Assembly (NCBI RefSeq): GCF_000159635.1
Contig: NZ_GG667194.1
Coordinates: 43,892-107,891, forward strand
Length of the DNA stretch: 64,000 bases
From: Corynebacterium lipophiloflavum DSM 44291
GTDB lineage: Bacteria; Actinomycetota; Actinomycetes; Mycobacteriales; Mycobacteriaceae
Reading direction: 5' to 3'
The stretch's first letter is position 1. Each line of letters starts with the position of its first letter. The notes below the pieces were generated by a model that worked only from the letters and a program-made list of their open reading frames with translations, was not told the DNA's origin and ran no database searches. Of the stretch, positions 28,816-37,310 are shown piece by piece. The translations under genes were made by a program, and so were the position numbers.

Positions 28816-28843
28816 TTGACTACGGCCATGATGTGGTTAATGT
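28816..28843 (+). promoter_or_regulatory. Candidate promoter of the secreted-protein gene
   Basis: TTGACT (28816-28821) and TAATGT (28838-28843) are separated by 16 bp. The predicted transcript start near 28850 excludes the ATG at 28833 and supports the GTG start at 28896. Confidence 0.5.
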
Positions 28844-28895
28844 GACTAGAGTAAATTTCTCTTTTATTAATTTCCCTCACAAAAGGACTCGCGCT

Positions 28896-29600
28896 GTGCC
28901 TGCCCCCGCTTTCGCTTCTCGACGCCGCCACCGCCACGCGTCCGCCGCAGCCGCCGCGCTGCTGGCCCTGACCGCCACGTTCGCCGCGCCCGCCGCCCAG
29001 GCGTCCGAGATGTCCGCGCTGCCCGACGCCTCGCGCTACATCGACGACCTCGGCCGCCCCACCCCGCTCGCGGTGGCGAAGGTCAACGAGTTCGCCAGCC
29101 AGCCGTTTGTCCCCGCCGAGGCCGCGGACGCCCTGCACGCGGCCGTGTCCTTCTTCGCGGGCACCGGCGAGATCGGCGGACCGCCGCTGCCCTCTGACGC
29201 GCCGGCGTTTGCCCAGTTCATCTGGCCGACCGTCTCGCTCGATTGCATCGGCCCGGGGCTGCACTCCACCGCCTCCGCGATCGCGGTGCCCGGCCCCGCG
29301 CAGATCCCGGCCCCCGGTGCTACCGCGGGCCAGGCGACGTTTGTGTTCACAGCCCTGGGCACCCCTCCCGCCGCCGCGGACCAAGGGCTGCTCAACGCCT
29401 ACTGGATCAACCTCGATAGCCTACGCACCGGCGTAACACCCTTGGATAACAATCGGATAAACCCGTTAGGACCGGCCACCCTGTCCGGGACCGCCGATAC
29501 AGGTTCAGGCCGGGTTCTCGCAGTTGTCGGAGGAAGTGTCCGCACGTCCACCAACGTCTGCGCTTTCGCCCCGACCGCAACTAGTTTCCATGTGAGGTAG
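28896..29600 (+). CDS. Secreted protein of unknown function
   Basis: 234 residues with a Sec signal: basic RRRHRH, an Ala/Leu-rich core and AQA cleavage site near residue 37. The mature part has two cysteines (SLDCIGPG and TNVCAF), likely a disulfide, and a beta-rich segment with proline repeats (AIAVPGPAQIPAPG). It resembles surface proteins of Corynebacteriales but I cannot name a family. AAAGGA stands before the GTG. It probably shares an operon with the DUF402 gene 3 nt downstream. Confidence 0.72.
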   Translation: MPAPAFASRRRHRHASAAAAALLALTATFAAPAAQASEMSALPDASRYIDDLGRPTPLAVAKVNEFASQPFVPAEAADALHAAVSFFAGTGEIGGPPLPSDAPAFAQFIWPTVSLDCIGPGLHSTASAIAVPGPAQIPAPGATAGQATFVFTALGTPPAAADQGLLNAYWINLDSLRTGVTPLDNNRINPLGPATLSGTADTGSGRVLAVVGGSVRTSTNVCAFAPTATSFHVR

Positions 29601-29603
29601 ATC

Positions 29604-30140
29604 TTGAGCGCTGACCTCCACCCGGTAAAGCAAGAAACCTTCGACACCGCGTCCAAGACGAACACGGACCCGAAGGGGTTTTTGCGCGAGGTGGACACGT
29701 TCACGGTCACCGACTTCGGCCTCTACATGGCGCGGGGTGCCAACCACCCCGAATTCGGCTACCTGGAAAGCTGGCTTCTGCCCGACCTTGGGCTGCGCGC
29801 CAACATCTTCCACTTTCGCGAGGGCGCGGAGCGCGATCAGGACTTCTACTTCGACGTCGCCCACATCGCCGTCGACGGCGCGGTGTGGCGGACCCGCGAC
29901 CTGTACGTGGACCTGGTCTCCCTGACCGGAAACCCGATTGCCGTGCTCGATATCGACGAGCTCGCCACCGCCACCTCGGCGGGCCTGATCACGGCCGAAG
30001 AAGCCGAGAAGGCCATCGAGATCACCCTCAACGCCGTGGAAGGCATCACGCGCCACGACGACGACGCCATGCAGTGGCTGCGCACCCTTGGCATTGACCT
30101 GACGTGGGCCGAGGATGTTGAGCTCGCACCGGCGCTCTAG
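29604..30140 (+). CDS. DUF402 domain protein
   Basis: 178 residues. The core (REVDTFTVTDFGLYMAR, then FYFDVAHI and RTRDLYVDLVSL) with VLDIDELATATSAGLIT fits the DUF402/FomD-like fold, some of whose members hydrolyse nucleoside phosphates. Acidic residues suited to metal binding are present. The function in this organism is unknown. TTG start with GAGGT upstream. Stop codons interlock with the kinase gene (CTAG, 30137-30140). Confidence 0.82.
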   Translation: MSADLHPVKQETFDTASKTNTDPKGFLREVDTFTVTDFGLYMARGANHPEFGYLESWLLPDLGLRANIFHFREGAERDQDFYFDVAHIAVDGAVWRTRDLYVDLVSLTGNPIAVLDIDELATATSAGLITAEEAEKAIEITLNAVEGITRHDDDAMQWLRTLGIDLTWAEDVELAPAL

Positions 30141-30607
30141 TCCACCCACACAGTGACGTCGACCGGAGGTTGCTCCAGCACTGCCTCCTGGGCAGCCCAC
30201 ATGTCCCAGTACCGGGCGAAATCCTCGTCGCGTGCCAGCGCGCGGGCCTTCCTTATCTCGCCGTCGGCTACGACACGCAGCGTGTCCACATCCCCCAGCC
30301 TGCGCGCGGCGCTTATCGACGCCCCCGTCACCGCACCGACACCCTCGACGATGAGGTCCTCGCCCGGGTCGAGCGGCACCCACTCGCCGCGCGTCTGGCG
30401 CCACCAGTCCCAGCGCCTGTAGCCCGGCCTGGTTGGGTGCAGCACGTCGTCGGCGACCATGCGCGCCCCCTCAGCCAGGCCGCCCCAGCCGGGGTAAAAG
30501 TCGTCGAGGTGGACGACCTTGATGCCGAGGCGCTCGCCGATCAGTACGGCGAGGGTGGTCTTCCCCGCGCCAGAAGGGCCGTCGATAAGCAGCGTGTAGC
30601 GTGTCAC
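30137..30607 (-). CDS. Small P-loop kinase coupled to the thiamine-type ECF transporter
   Basis: 156 residues. The Walker A LIDGPSGAGKTTLA and the following VVHLDDFYPGW resemble uridine kinase-like nucleoside or small-molecule kinases, and are too short for an ABC ATPase. The GTG at 30607 overlaps the ecfT stop (GTGA), so translation is coupled to the riboswitch-controlled operon. This suggests, but does not prove, a role in phosphorylating an imported thiamine precursor. Confidence 0.8.
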   Translation of the reverse strand: MTRYTLLIDGPSGAGKTTLAVLIGERLGIKVVHLDDFYPGWGGLAEGARMVADDVLHPTRPGYRRWDWWRQTRGEWVPLDPGEDLIVEGVGAVTGASISAARRLGDVDTLRVVADGEIRKARALARDEDFARYWDMWAAQEAVLEQPPVDVTVWVD

Positions 30608-31368
30608 GAAATCGACACCGCCCACACGGGGCGAAGGTGCCCCGTGTACCAGGCGATGGCGAGGCTGAGCAGCGCTGCACCGAGGCAGGCCACCATGACG
30701 ACGCCGTCGCGTGCGTTAAGCGTCGATACGCGCGCGTGCGTGCGCGGACCGGAGCCAAAGCCGCGAGCCTCCATCGCCGTGGCGAGCTTGCCTGCGCGGC
30801 GCAGTGACATGACGAGCACGCCGAAGGCCAGCGAGAACAGGTGGCGGATGCGGCCGGTGTCGGCGACGCCGCGCGCCCGGCGCGACATCCGCATCGCGTC
30901 GAGGTCCTCGCGCAGCAGCGTGAGCATGCGCAGCGCGGCGACTGCGCCGATGACGAAGCGCTCCGGGAGTCTGAGCACCTGCGCCAGGCCGTCACCGAGG
31001 TCGGTTGGGTCTACCTCGGCGGACAGCACGACCACGGGCAGCGCCACCGCCAGCACCCTCACGCCCGCCGCGAGCGCCAAGCTCAGCGACAGCTCCGTGA
31101 CGTTGATCAACCCCCAGGTGAAATACACCTCTCCCCCGCTGCGGCCGTACAGCGCCATGGGGATCCCGGCGATCGGCGCGATGAGAAGCAGCGGCCAGGC
31201 GCGGCGGAGCAGCCTGGGCCAGGGAACCCCGCAAAACGGCGCAGCGGCAACCGTGAGCGCGACCGTCACCGCGGCGGAGACGACGTCGAGGGTGAGCATC
31301 AGCGGCGTGGTGAGAAGGGCCAGTGCGAGGATGCGGGTCACCGGGTTGATGGTTTTGAGCACGTTCAT
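30604..31368 (-). CDS. ECF transporter transmembrane subunit (EcfT/YkoC-type)
   Basis: 254 residues, CbiQ/EcfT family. It has several hydrophobic segments and the coupling motif region AMRMSRRARGVADTGRI, with a second Ala-Arg-Gly motif AMEARGFGSG, that binds the ATPase subunits. It links the S component to the ATPase. It overlaps the ATPase gene by 4 nt (31365-31368). Confidence 0.9.
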   Translation of the reverse strand: MNVLKTINPVTRILALALLTTPLMLTLDVVSAAVTVALTVAAAPFCGVPWPRLLRRAWPLLLIAPIAGIPMALYGRSGGEVYFTWGLINVTELSLSLALAAGVRVLAVALPVVVLSAEVDPTDLGDGLAQVLRLPERFVIGAVAALRMLTLLREDLDAMRMSRRARGVADTGRIRHLFSLAFGVLVMSLRRAGKLATAMEARGFGSGPRTHARVSTLNARDGVVMVACLGAALLSLAIAWYTGHLRPVWAVSIS

Positions 31369-32690
31369 TGCGCGACCGCCTCGAGCGCGATCACGTCGTC
31401 TCCCAGCGAAGCCATGAACGCCTCATCGTGGGTGATCGACACTACGGTGATGCCCTCCTCGGTCAGTTCCCGGATAAGCGCGACGAGCTCGGCGAATGTC
31501 GTGTCGTCCTGGCCGAAGGTCGGCTCGTCCAAAAACACCAGCCGCGGTGCGTTGACCAGCGCCGTCGCCACCGAAAGCCGGCGCTTCTCGCCGCCCGATA
31601 GGGTAAACGGGTTGGCGTCGACGAGGTGCTCGAGGCGCAAGCGCGCAAGCAGCGTATCGACGCGCTGCGCCGGCGCGCCGGTCAGCGCCATTTCACGGCG
31701 CACCGTGGGTGTGATGAACTGATGCTCAGGTTCCTGGAAGACGTAGCCGATCCGCTGCGACAAGTGCGTCGACGACCACGTGTGGGAGGGTTTTGTCAGC
31801 CCCCGCGCGATGTCCTCGCTGTAGGCCACTGTCCCCGCACGCGGTGCCGTCAAACCCGCCAGGGCCAGCGCCAGCGTGGTCTTGCCTGTGCCATTTTCAC
31901 CCGTAATCACCGTGGAGTAGCCCTGCGCAATCGCTAGGTCGTGCCGCGGGCCAAACCGGGTGCGCAGCCCGCTGGCGCGCACCGCCGTGGCACATCGCTG
32001 AGGGATCGTTTTCGCTGGCGGTAGCTGCGGGGTGGGGGCGAGCTCGGACGCGTCGATGCGGTGCAGCCCCGCTTCATCAAGACGGTAGTAGGTCTCCACC
32101 ACGGCACTCCACGGCGCCGGGCGATGCTCCACGACCACCAGCGTTGCGCCTGTTTGCGCGCAGACCTTATCGACAGCGCGAATAATCTCGTCGCGGCCCT
32201 TCGGGTCCAGGTTCGCGGTCGGCTCATCGAGGATGATGATATCCGCGCCCATTGCCAGCACCCCCGCCAGCGCGAGGCGTTGCTTCTGCCCTCCCGAAAG
32301 CCGCGCCGTGCTGTGATCGAGCTCCACGTCGAGGCCCACCGCATCAAGCGCCCAGCGCACGCGGGGCCAGATTTGCGCGGCGGGCACCGCGATGTTTTCG
32401 GCGCCGAAGGCGACGTCGTCACCGACGCGAGACAAAATCGTCTGCGAGTCCGGATCCTGCATCACCATGCCCACGGTCCCGTCGACCGTGACCGACCCCA
32501 TGGACTGGCCGTCATCGCCATCGGAAGCGAGACCGGCGATCACGGCCAGCAGCGTTGACTTGCCCGAGCCCGAATTGCCGGAGATCAGGATCCGCTCGCC
32601 TCGCTCGACCGTCAGGTCCACGCCCGCAAACGCGGGCTCGGCGCGTGTCGCGTGCTTGTATCCCAGCCCGCGCGCGAGAATCGCGGCCAT
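31365..32690 (-). CDS. ECF transporter ATPase, two fused ABC domains (YkoD-type)
   Basis: 441 residues. Domain 1 has Walker A ISGNSGSGKSTL and signature LSGGQKQRL; domain 2 has GENGTGKTTL and LSGGEKRRL. Both carry Walker B DEPT. The fusion replaces separate EcfA and EcfA' subunits and, together with YkoE and YkoC, forms the hydroxymethylpyrimidine/thiamine importer group. Start is ATG 32690, 4 nt after the ykoE stop; the longer frame to 32807 runs into ykoE. Confidence 0.92.
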   Translation of the reverse strand: MAAILARGLGYKHATRAEPAFAGVDLTVERGERILISGNSGSGKSTLLAVIAGLASDGDDGQSMGSVTVDGTVGMVMQDPDSQTILSRVGDDVAFGAENIAVPAAQIWPRVRWALDAVGLDVELDHSTARLSGGQKQRLALAGVLAMGADIIILDEPTANLDPKGRDEIIRAVDKVCAQTGATLVVVEHRPAPWSAVVETYYRLDEAGLHRIDASELAPTPQLPPAKTIPQRCATAVRASGLRTRFGPRHDLAIAQGYSTVITGENGTGKTTLALALAGLTAPRAGTVAYSEDIARGLTKPSHTWSSTHLSQRIGYVFQEPEHQFITPTVRREMALTGAPAQRVDTLLARLRLEHLVDANPFTLSGGEKRRLSVATALVNAPRLVFLDEPTFGQDDTTFAELVALIRELTEEGITVVSITHDEAFMASLGDDVIALEAVAQ

Positions 32691-32694
32691 TGCT

Positions 32695-33309
32695 TTACGA
32701 CGCCGGCTTCGCGAAACGTTCCCGGCCAGGGCCGAAGCGATCCAGCGCCCCGGTCTGCGCGAGGGCGCGCACCAGCATCCACCCGAGCACCCCGGCAAGC
32801 AGGGCACCGGAAATGGCGGTGCACAGGAGGTAGATCAGGTTGAACGACAGGCTCATCGCGAGGTTGGCGGCGGTAAACAGCTCCAGCAGGAACGCACCAA
32901 TGCCGGCGCCAACGCCTGCGAAGACGGATGTGGGCAGAGAAAAGCGTCGGTAAGCGAATGCGGCGAAGACGAGCTCGGCACCGATGCCCTGGGCGAGACC
33001 TGAGTAGATGGTTTCAATGCCCCACTGGCTGCCCAGCACCGCCGACACGCACGCGGCGAGCACCTCCACAAAAATCGCCGCCCCCGGCTTGCGAATCACC
33101 AGCCCGCCAATGATGCCACCGAGGAACCAGACGCCGTTGAACAACCCGCCGAGGCCCGGGGTGAGCGCGTCCATCGCGGTGAAACCCGCGTAGCCGACGG
33201 TGTTCCACACCCAGAAAATGAGACCGCACGCCACGCCGAGCACGGCCGCGGTAACAATATCGATGACGCGCCACTGAAGGCGCGAGGATGCACGTGAAGT
33301 ACTGACCAT
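32695..33309 (-). CDS. ykoE: ECF transporter substrate-binding S component, YkoE family
   Basis: 204 residues, about six hydrophobic segments. The YkoE features are present: IVTAAVLGVACGLIFWVWN, FNGVWFLGGIIGGLVIRKPGAA, and FLLELFTAA. The family takes up thiamine or its pyrimidine part. Control by the TPP riboswitch just upstream supports this directly. ATG at 33309; the purine-rich 3' end of the riboswitch lies just before it. Confidence 0.93.
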   Translation of the reverse strand: MVSTSRASSRLQWRVIDIVTAAVLGVACGLIFWVWNTVGYAGFTAMDALTPGLGGLFNGVWFLGGIIGGLVIRKPGAAIFVEVLAACVSAVLGSQWGIETIYSGLAQGIGAELVFAAFAYRRFSLPTSVFAGVGAGIGAFLLELFTAANLAMSLSFNLIYLLCTAISGALLAGVLGWMLVRALAQTGALDRFGPGRERFAKPAS

Positions 33310-33321
33310 GGAAAACTCTTC

Positions 33322-33421
33322 TTCCTTCCGCCGGCATTACCCGGATCAGGTTCGACGGTTCGCAGCGGTCATCGCGCCGCCGCGTCTCAGCCCCCTCGCA
33401 GTGACGAAGGGAGCACCCGTG
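33322..33421 (-). promoter_or_regulatory. TPP (THI-box) riboswitch
   Basis: On the minus strand the conserved elements appear in order: GGGTGCTC, then GGGGGCTGAGA (CTGAGA at 33385-33390), a variable stem, then GAACCTGATCCGGGTAATGC with GCCGGCGGAAGGA (33329-33349 and on). It lies directly before ykoE. The final purine-rich GGAAGGAAGAAG can serve both as part of the P1 stem region and as a ribosome binding area, so control is probably translational. Confidence 0.95.
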
Positions 33422-33538
33422 TGTATGTGGTTGTGGGGGTTACTGTACTAGATCTCGCGCGGAGGCAGGAGACTGGGTCGGCGGGGGTGTGGGCGCCGCC
33501 CTGGGACCCCCACGGCGCTTGGAGCCCCGGCCGTTTTC

Positions 33539-33595
33539 GAAGATCTCAGCGTGCCAAACCTGCCATAACCAGGTCAAGAACGCGCTGAGGTCTTC
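33539..33595 (-). terminator. Nested inverted repeat after the dpp operon
   Basis: Arms GAAGATCTCAGCG (33539-33551) and CGCTGAGGTCTTC (33583-33595) match at 12 of 13 positions, with a smaller ACCTG/CAGGT hairpin inside. It lies 7 nt after the last stop of the operon. No T tract follows. Confidence 0.45.
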
Positions 33596-33601
33596 CGCGC
33601 C

Positions 33602-35308
33602 CTACTTCACCTCGATGCCCAGGTTCTCCCCCGTGCCCAGCTCGATACCGAGACCCGGCACGGAATCGATGAGGTTCTTGGTGTAGTCGCCGACCGGGTG
33701 GTCGAAGATCGCGTCTGCGGTGCCCTGCTCGACCACGGCACCCTGGCGCATGACCACAACATCGTCGGCGGTTTGGCGCACCACCGCCAGGTCGTGGGTG
33801 ATGAACAGGTAGCTCAACCCCAGCTCGTCCTGCAGGCCGGTCAGCAGTTGCAGGATCTGGTTTTGGACGAGCACGTCGAGCGCGGAGACCGCCTCGTCGA
33901 GCACGATGACCTCGGGCCCGAGCGCGAGCGCACGCGCAATCGCGATGCGCTGGCGCTGACCGCCCGACAACTCGTTGGGGTAGCGACGCATCGCGGAGCG
34001 CGGCATATGAACCATGTCGAGCAGCTCGGCGACGCGCTCCTCGCGCTGCTTGCGGTTGCCCACCTTGTGCAGCTTGAGCGGCTCCTCAATGCACCGGTAA
34101 ATGGAGTACATCGGGTCGAGCGAACCGTACGGGTTTTGAAACACCACCTGCATCTTGCGTCGCATCGCGAAAAGCTCCTTGCCCTTCAGCGACGACACGT
34201 CGCGGCCCTCGAACTCCACCGAGCCGCTCGTCGGCTCGAGCAGGGAGAGCACCATGTTGGCAACAGTGGATTTACCCGAACCAGACTCGCCCACCAGCGC
34301 CAGCGTGGAACCGCGGCGCAGATTAAAGGAGACATCATCGACGGCGCGCAGCAGCTTCTTGTCCCCGCGCGCGCCACGAACGTCAAACTCCTTGACCAGG
34401 TTCTTCACCGCGACGACGACCTCGTTGCTGCTCTTCCCGCTGGTCAGCGCCTCCGAGGTGCGCAGGCCCTTGGCCTTTGCGGACTGGATGCGTGCCGACG
34501 CCAAGGACGGCGCCGCCCTGACCAGCCGTTGCGTGTAGGCGTGCTGCGGGTTGCGCAGAATCTGCAGGCTCGGGCCCTTTTCCACGATGCGGCCGCGGTG
34601 CATCACCACGAGGAAATCGGCGCGCTCCGCCGCAAGGCCCAGATCGTGCGTGATGAACAACAGTGCCGTGCCCAGCTCCTGGGTGAGACCCTCGAGGTGG
34701 TCGAGAATCTTCTTCTGCACGGTCACGTCGAGAGCGGAAGTCGGTTCGTCGGCGATGAGCAGCTTCGGACGCGCCGCGAGACCGATCGCGATCAGGGCGC
34801 GCTGGCGCATGCCGCCGGAGAACTCGTGCGGGTACTGCTTCGCACGGCGCTCCGCATCCGGCAGGCCAGCTTCCCCCAGCAGCTCGGCGACGCGCTCGTG
34901 GCGCTTCGATCCCTCGACGACGTTGTTGGCGCGCAGGGACTCCTCAACCTGCGTGCCGATGCGCCATACCGGGTTGAGGTTGCTCATCGGGTCCTGCGGC
35001 ACCAGACCGATCTCGCGGCCGCGCACCTCCTGCCAGCCCTTTTCGTCGAGGCCGGTGAGCTCCTTGCCGTCGAACGTGATGGAGCCAGCCTTGACCTCGC
35101 CGGTTCCCGGCAAAAGGCCCAGGATCGACATCGCCGCAGTCGACTTGCCGGAGCCCGACTCGCCGACAATCGCCACGGACTGACCCGGGTAGACCGTCAG
35201 ATCGAAATCGCGGACGGCCTCGACGGTGCCGGTCGAGGACTCGAAGGCGATCTTGAGATCACTGATGTCCAGCAGCGGTTGCTCTGTCGGTGTCACCGTG
35301 GAACTCAT
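33602..35308 (-). CDS. Peptide ABC transporter ATPase, fused DppD-DppF
   Basis: 568 residues with two complete ABC domains. Domain 1: GESGSGKST, SGGMRQRALIAIG and DEPTSALD. Domain 2: GESGSGKST, LSGGQRQRIAIARAL and DEAVSALD. Each ends in the oligopeptide-family C-terminal extension. It powers import through the DppB/DppC permease pair, whose genes lie immediately upstream (4-nt overlap at 35305-35308). Confidence 0.94.
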   Translation of the reverse strand: MSSTVTPTEQPLLDISDLKIAFESSTGTVEAVRDFDLTVYPGQSVAIVGESGSGKSTAAMSILGLLPGTGEVKAGSITFDGKELTGLDEKGWQEVRGREIGLVPQDPMSNLNPVWRIGTQVEESLRANNVVEGSKRHERVAELLGEAGLPDAERRAKQYPHEFSGGMRQRALIAIGLAARPKLLIADEPTSALDVTVQKKILDHLEGLTQELGTALLFITHDLGLAAERADFLVVMHRGRIVEKGPSLQILRNPQHAYTQRLVRAAPSLASARIQSAKAKGLRTSEALTSGKSSNEVVVAVKNLVKEFDVRGARGDKKLLRAVDDVSFNLRRGSTLALVGESGSGKSTVANMVLSLLEPTSGSVEFEGRDVSSLKGKELFAMRRKMQVVFQNPYGSLDPMYSIYRCIEEPLKLHKVGNRKQREERVAELLDMVHMPRSAMRRYPNELSGGQRQRIAIARALALGPEVIVLDEAVSALDVLVQNQILQLLTGLQDELGLSYLFITHDLAVVRQTADDVVVMRQGAVVEQGTADAIFDHPVGDYTKNLIDSVPGLGIELGTGENLGIEVK

Positions 35309-36270
35309 CGGGTCCTCGCCTTCGGGTCAAGGGCGTCGCGCACGGCGTCACCCATCATGATGAAGCTCAGCACTGTCAGCGCCAGAGCAATAGCCGGGTA
35401 GAACAGCACCATGGGCTGGGTGCGTAGCGACGCCTGCGCCGCCGAAATGTCACCGCCCCACGACACCACGGTCGTGGGCAAGCCAATGCCCAGAAACGAC
35501 AGCGTGGCTTCCGCGACGATGAACGTGCCCAGCGCCACCGTGGCATAAACGATGATCGGCGCGGCCGCGTTCGGCATGATGTGCGACGAGATGATCCTCG
35601 CGTCCGAGGCTCCCAGGGCACGCGCGGCGGTGACGAACTCGTCGTTCTTGATGCCCATCACCGCCCCGCGGGTGATGCGGGCAATCTGCGTCCAGCCGAA
35701 CATGGCGAGCGCAAAGACAACCATCCAGATGGAGCGACGGTTCTGGAACATCGACATCACGACGATCGCGGCGAGCACGAGCGGAACCGCGAAGAAGATG
35801 TCGGTGATGCGCGAAAGGATCGTGTCCCAGATGCCGCCGTAGAAACCGGCGATCGCGCCCACCAGCGAACCGACGAGCGTGACAATCAGGGTGGTGAGCA
35901 CGCCCACCGTCACCGACGCGCGGGCTCCGTAGATGGTGCGGGAGTAGATGTCGCAACCCTGGCGGTCGAAACCGAACGGGTGGCCCGACTCGGGCCCGCC
36001 CAGCGAGCGCGACAGCATGCACTCGCGCGGGTCGACGCTGGTGAACAGGCTCGGGACAAGTGCCATGGCCAGCGCCACAAGAATCAAGAGGGCGGATACC
36101 CAAAACAGCGGGCGGCGGCGCAGGTAGCGCCAGGCTTCACCCCACTGGCTCGACGGGGCGGAGTCGTCGCGCACCGCATCGACGGCACCGAGCCCGGTCT
36201 CATCGGTGTCCGCGATGAAGTATTCCTGCCCGCGGCGCAGGCGGGCGTCGGCAAGCTTTGGCTTATGCAT
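35305..36270 (-). CDS. dppC: Peptide ABC transporter permease DppC
   Basis: 321 residues. Cytoplasmic N terminus of about 70 residues, one membrane helix, a periplasmic loop (the OppC-N domain with DPRECMLSRSLGGP), then five helices with the EAA-type motif AARALGASDARIISSHIMPN. It overlaps dppB by 8 nt. Confidence 0.94.
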   Translation of the reverse strand: MHKPKLADARLRRGQEYFIADTDETGLGAVDAVRDDSAPSSQWGEAWRYLRRRPLFWVSALLILVALAMALVPSLFTSVDPRECMLSRSLGGPESGHPFGFDRQGCDIYSRTIYGARASVTVGVLTTLIVTLVGSLVGAIAGFYGGIWDTILSRITDIFFAVPLVLAAIVVMSMFQNRRSIWMVVFALAMFGWTQIARITRGAVMGIKNDEFVTAARALGASDARIISSHIMPNAAAPIIVYATVALGTFIVAEATLSFLGIGLPTTVVSWGGDISAAQASLRTQPMVLFYPAIALALTVLSFIMMGDAVRDALDPKARTR

Positions 36271-37189
36271 AGCGGATCCTTGGGTCTAAAACGGCGTAGA
36301 GGAGATCGACAATGAGGTTGGCAATGATGTAGACGATCACCAGCACCGTGGTAAACGACACCACGGTCGCGGGCTCACCCTTGATAATCGCCTGGTAGAT
36401 GGTTCCACCCACGCCGTTGATCCCGAAGATGCCCTCCGTGACAATCGCGCCACCCATCAGCGCGCCGAGGTCGGCACCCAGGAAGGTGACCACCGGAATG
36501 AGAGAGTTGCGCAACACGTGGCGGTTCATCACCTGGCCGTTGCTCAAGCCTTTGGCCCGGGCGGTGCGCACATAATCCGCGCGCAGGTTTTCGCTGACTG
36601 ACTGGCGCGTCAGCCTGATCACGTAGGCAAACGACAAGGCACCAAGCACCACCGCCGGCATCAACAGCGCGGTAAACGATTCGTTGCGGCCCACCGTTAC
36701 CGGCAGCAGCTGCCACTGCACGCCCACGACGTACTGCAGGACGAAGCCGATCACGAAGGACGGGACAGCGATGACGAACAGCGACACGAGCAGGATCGTC
36801 GAGTCGAAAATTCCGCCGCGGCGCACACCCGCGATCACGCCGAAGAGGATGCCGAAAACAGCCTCGAACACGAGCGCCATCAGGGCGAGCTTGATGGTGA
36901 CGGGAAAGGCGTTGGCCATCACCGAGGACACAGGCTGGCCCGAGAAGGTCGTGCCGAAGTCGCCGGTGAAAATGCCCTTGATGTAGAGCAGGTACTGCAC
37001 AATGAACGGTTGGTCGAGGTTATACTCGGCCTCAATGCGTGCGCGCGCCGCCTCGGTCAGGCCGCGGTCGCCGCCGAGGGCCTGAACTGGATCGCCGGGC
37101 ATCAAAAACACCAGCGCGTACAGCAGCAGCGTCGCGCCGAAGAAAACCGGGATCATCTGGAGAAGGCGTCGCCCAATGTATCGCAGCAT
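36263..37189 (-). CDS. dppB: Peptide ABC transporter permease DppB
   Basis: 308 residues with six membrane helices. MLRYIGRRLLQMIPVFFGAT at the start and the EAA-type loop TARAKGLSNGQVMNRHVLRN are typical. AGGAGGG stands about 10 nt before ATG 37189. It is separated from dppA by a 121-nt gap that holds a strong hairpin. Confidence 0.95.
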   Translation of the reverse strand: MLRYIGRRLLQMIPVFFGATLLLYALVFLMPGDPVQALGGDRGLTEAARARIEAEYNLDQPFIVQYLLYIKGIFTGDFGTTFSGQPVSSVMANAFPVTIKLALMALVFEAVFGILFGVIAGVRRGGIFDSTILLVSLFVIAVPSFVIGFVLQYVVGVQWQLLPVTVGRNESFTALLMPAVVLGALSFAYVIRLTRQSVSENLRADYVRTARAKGLSNGQVMNRHVLRNSLIPVVTFLGADLGALMGGAIVTEGIFGINGVGGTIYQAIIKGEPATVVSFTTVLVIVYIIANLIVDLLYAVLDPRIRYA

Positions 37190-37258
37190 CTCTCGCGGAC
37201 CCTCCTATTCTTCTGGTTTAAATTTGCGGGTGAATGAATACTATAGAGAAGCGAAATG

Positions 37259-37295
37259 CCACCACCCCGTAAGCTGAGCGCAAACGGGGTGGTGG
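37259..37295 (-). terminator. Hairpin between dppA and dppB
   Basis: A perfect 12-bp inverted repeat (CCACCACCCCGT at 37259-37270, ACGGGGTGGTGG at 37284-37295) with a 13-nt loop lies just after dppA. With no strong T tract it probably attenuates or protects the upstream mRNA, so that more binding protein than permease is made. Confidence 0.7.
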
Positions 37296-37310
37296 GCAAA
37301 CACTGGGGTG

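Noticed and set aside
33698..35401. 567-codon open frame antisense to the Dpp ATPase
   Set aside because: Mirror of a confirmed two-domain ABC ATPase; composition is typical of a shadow frame.
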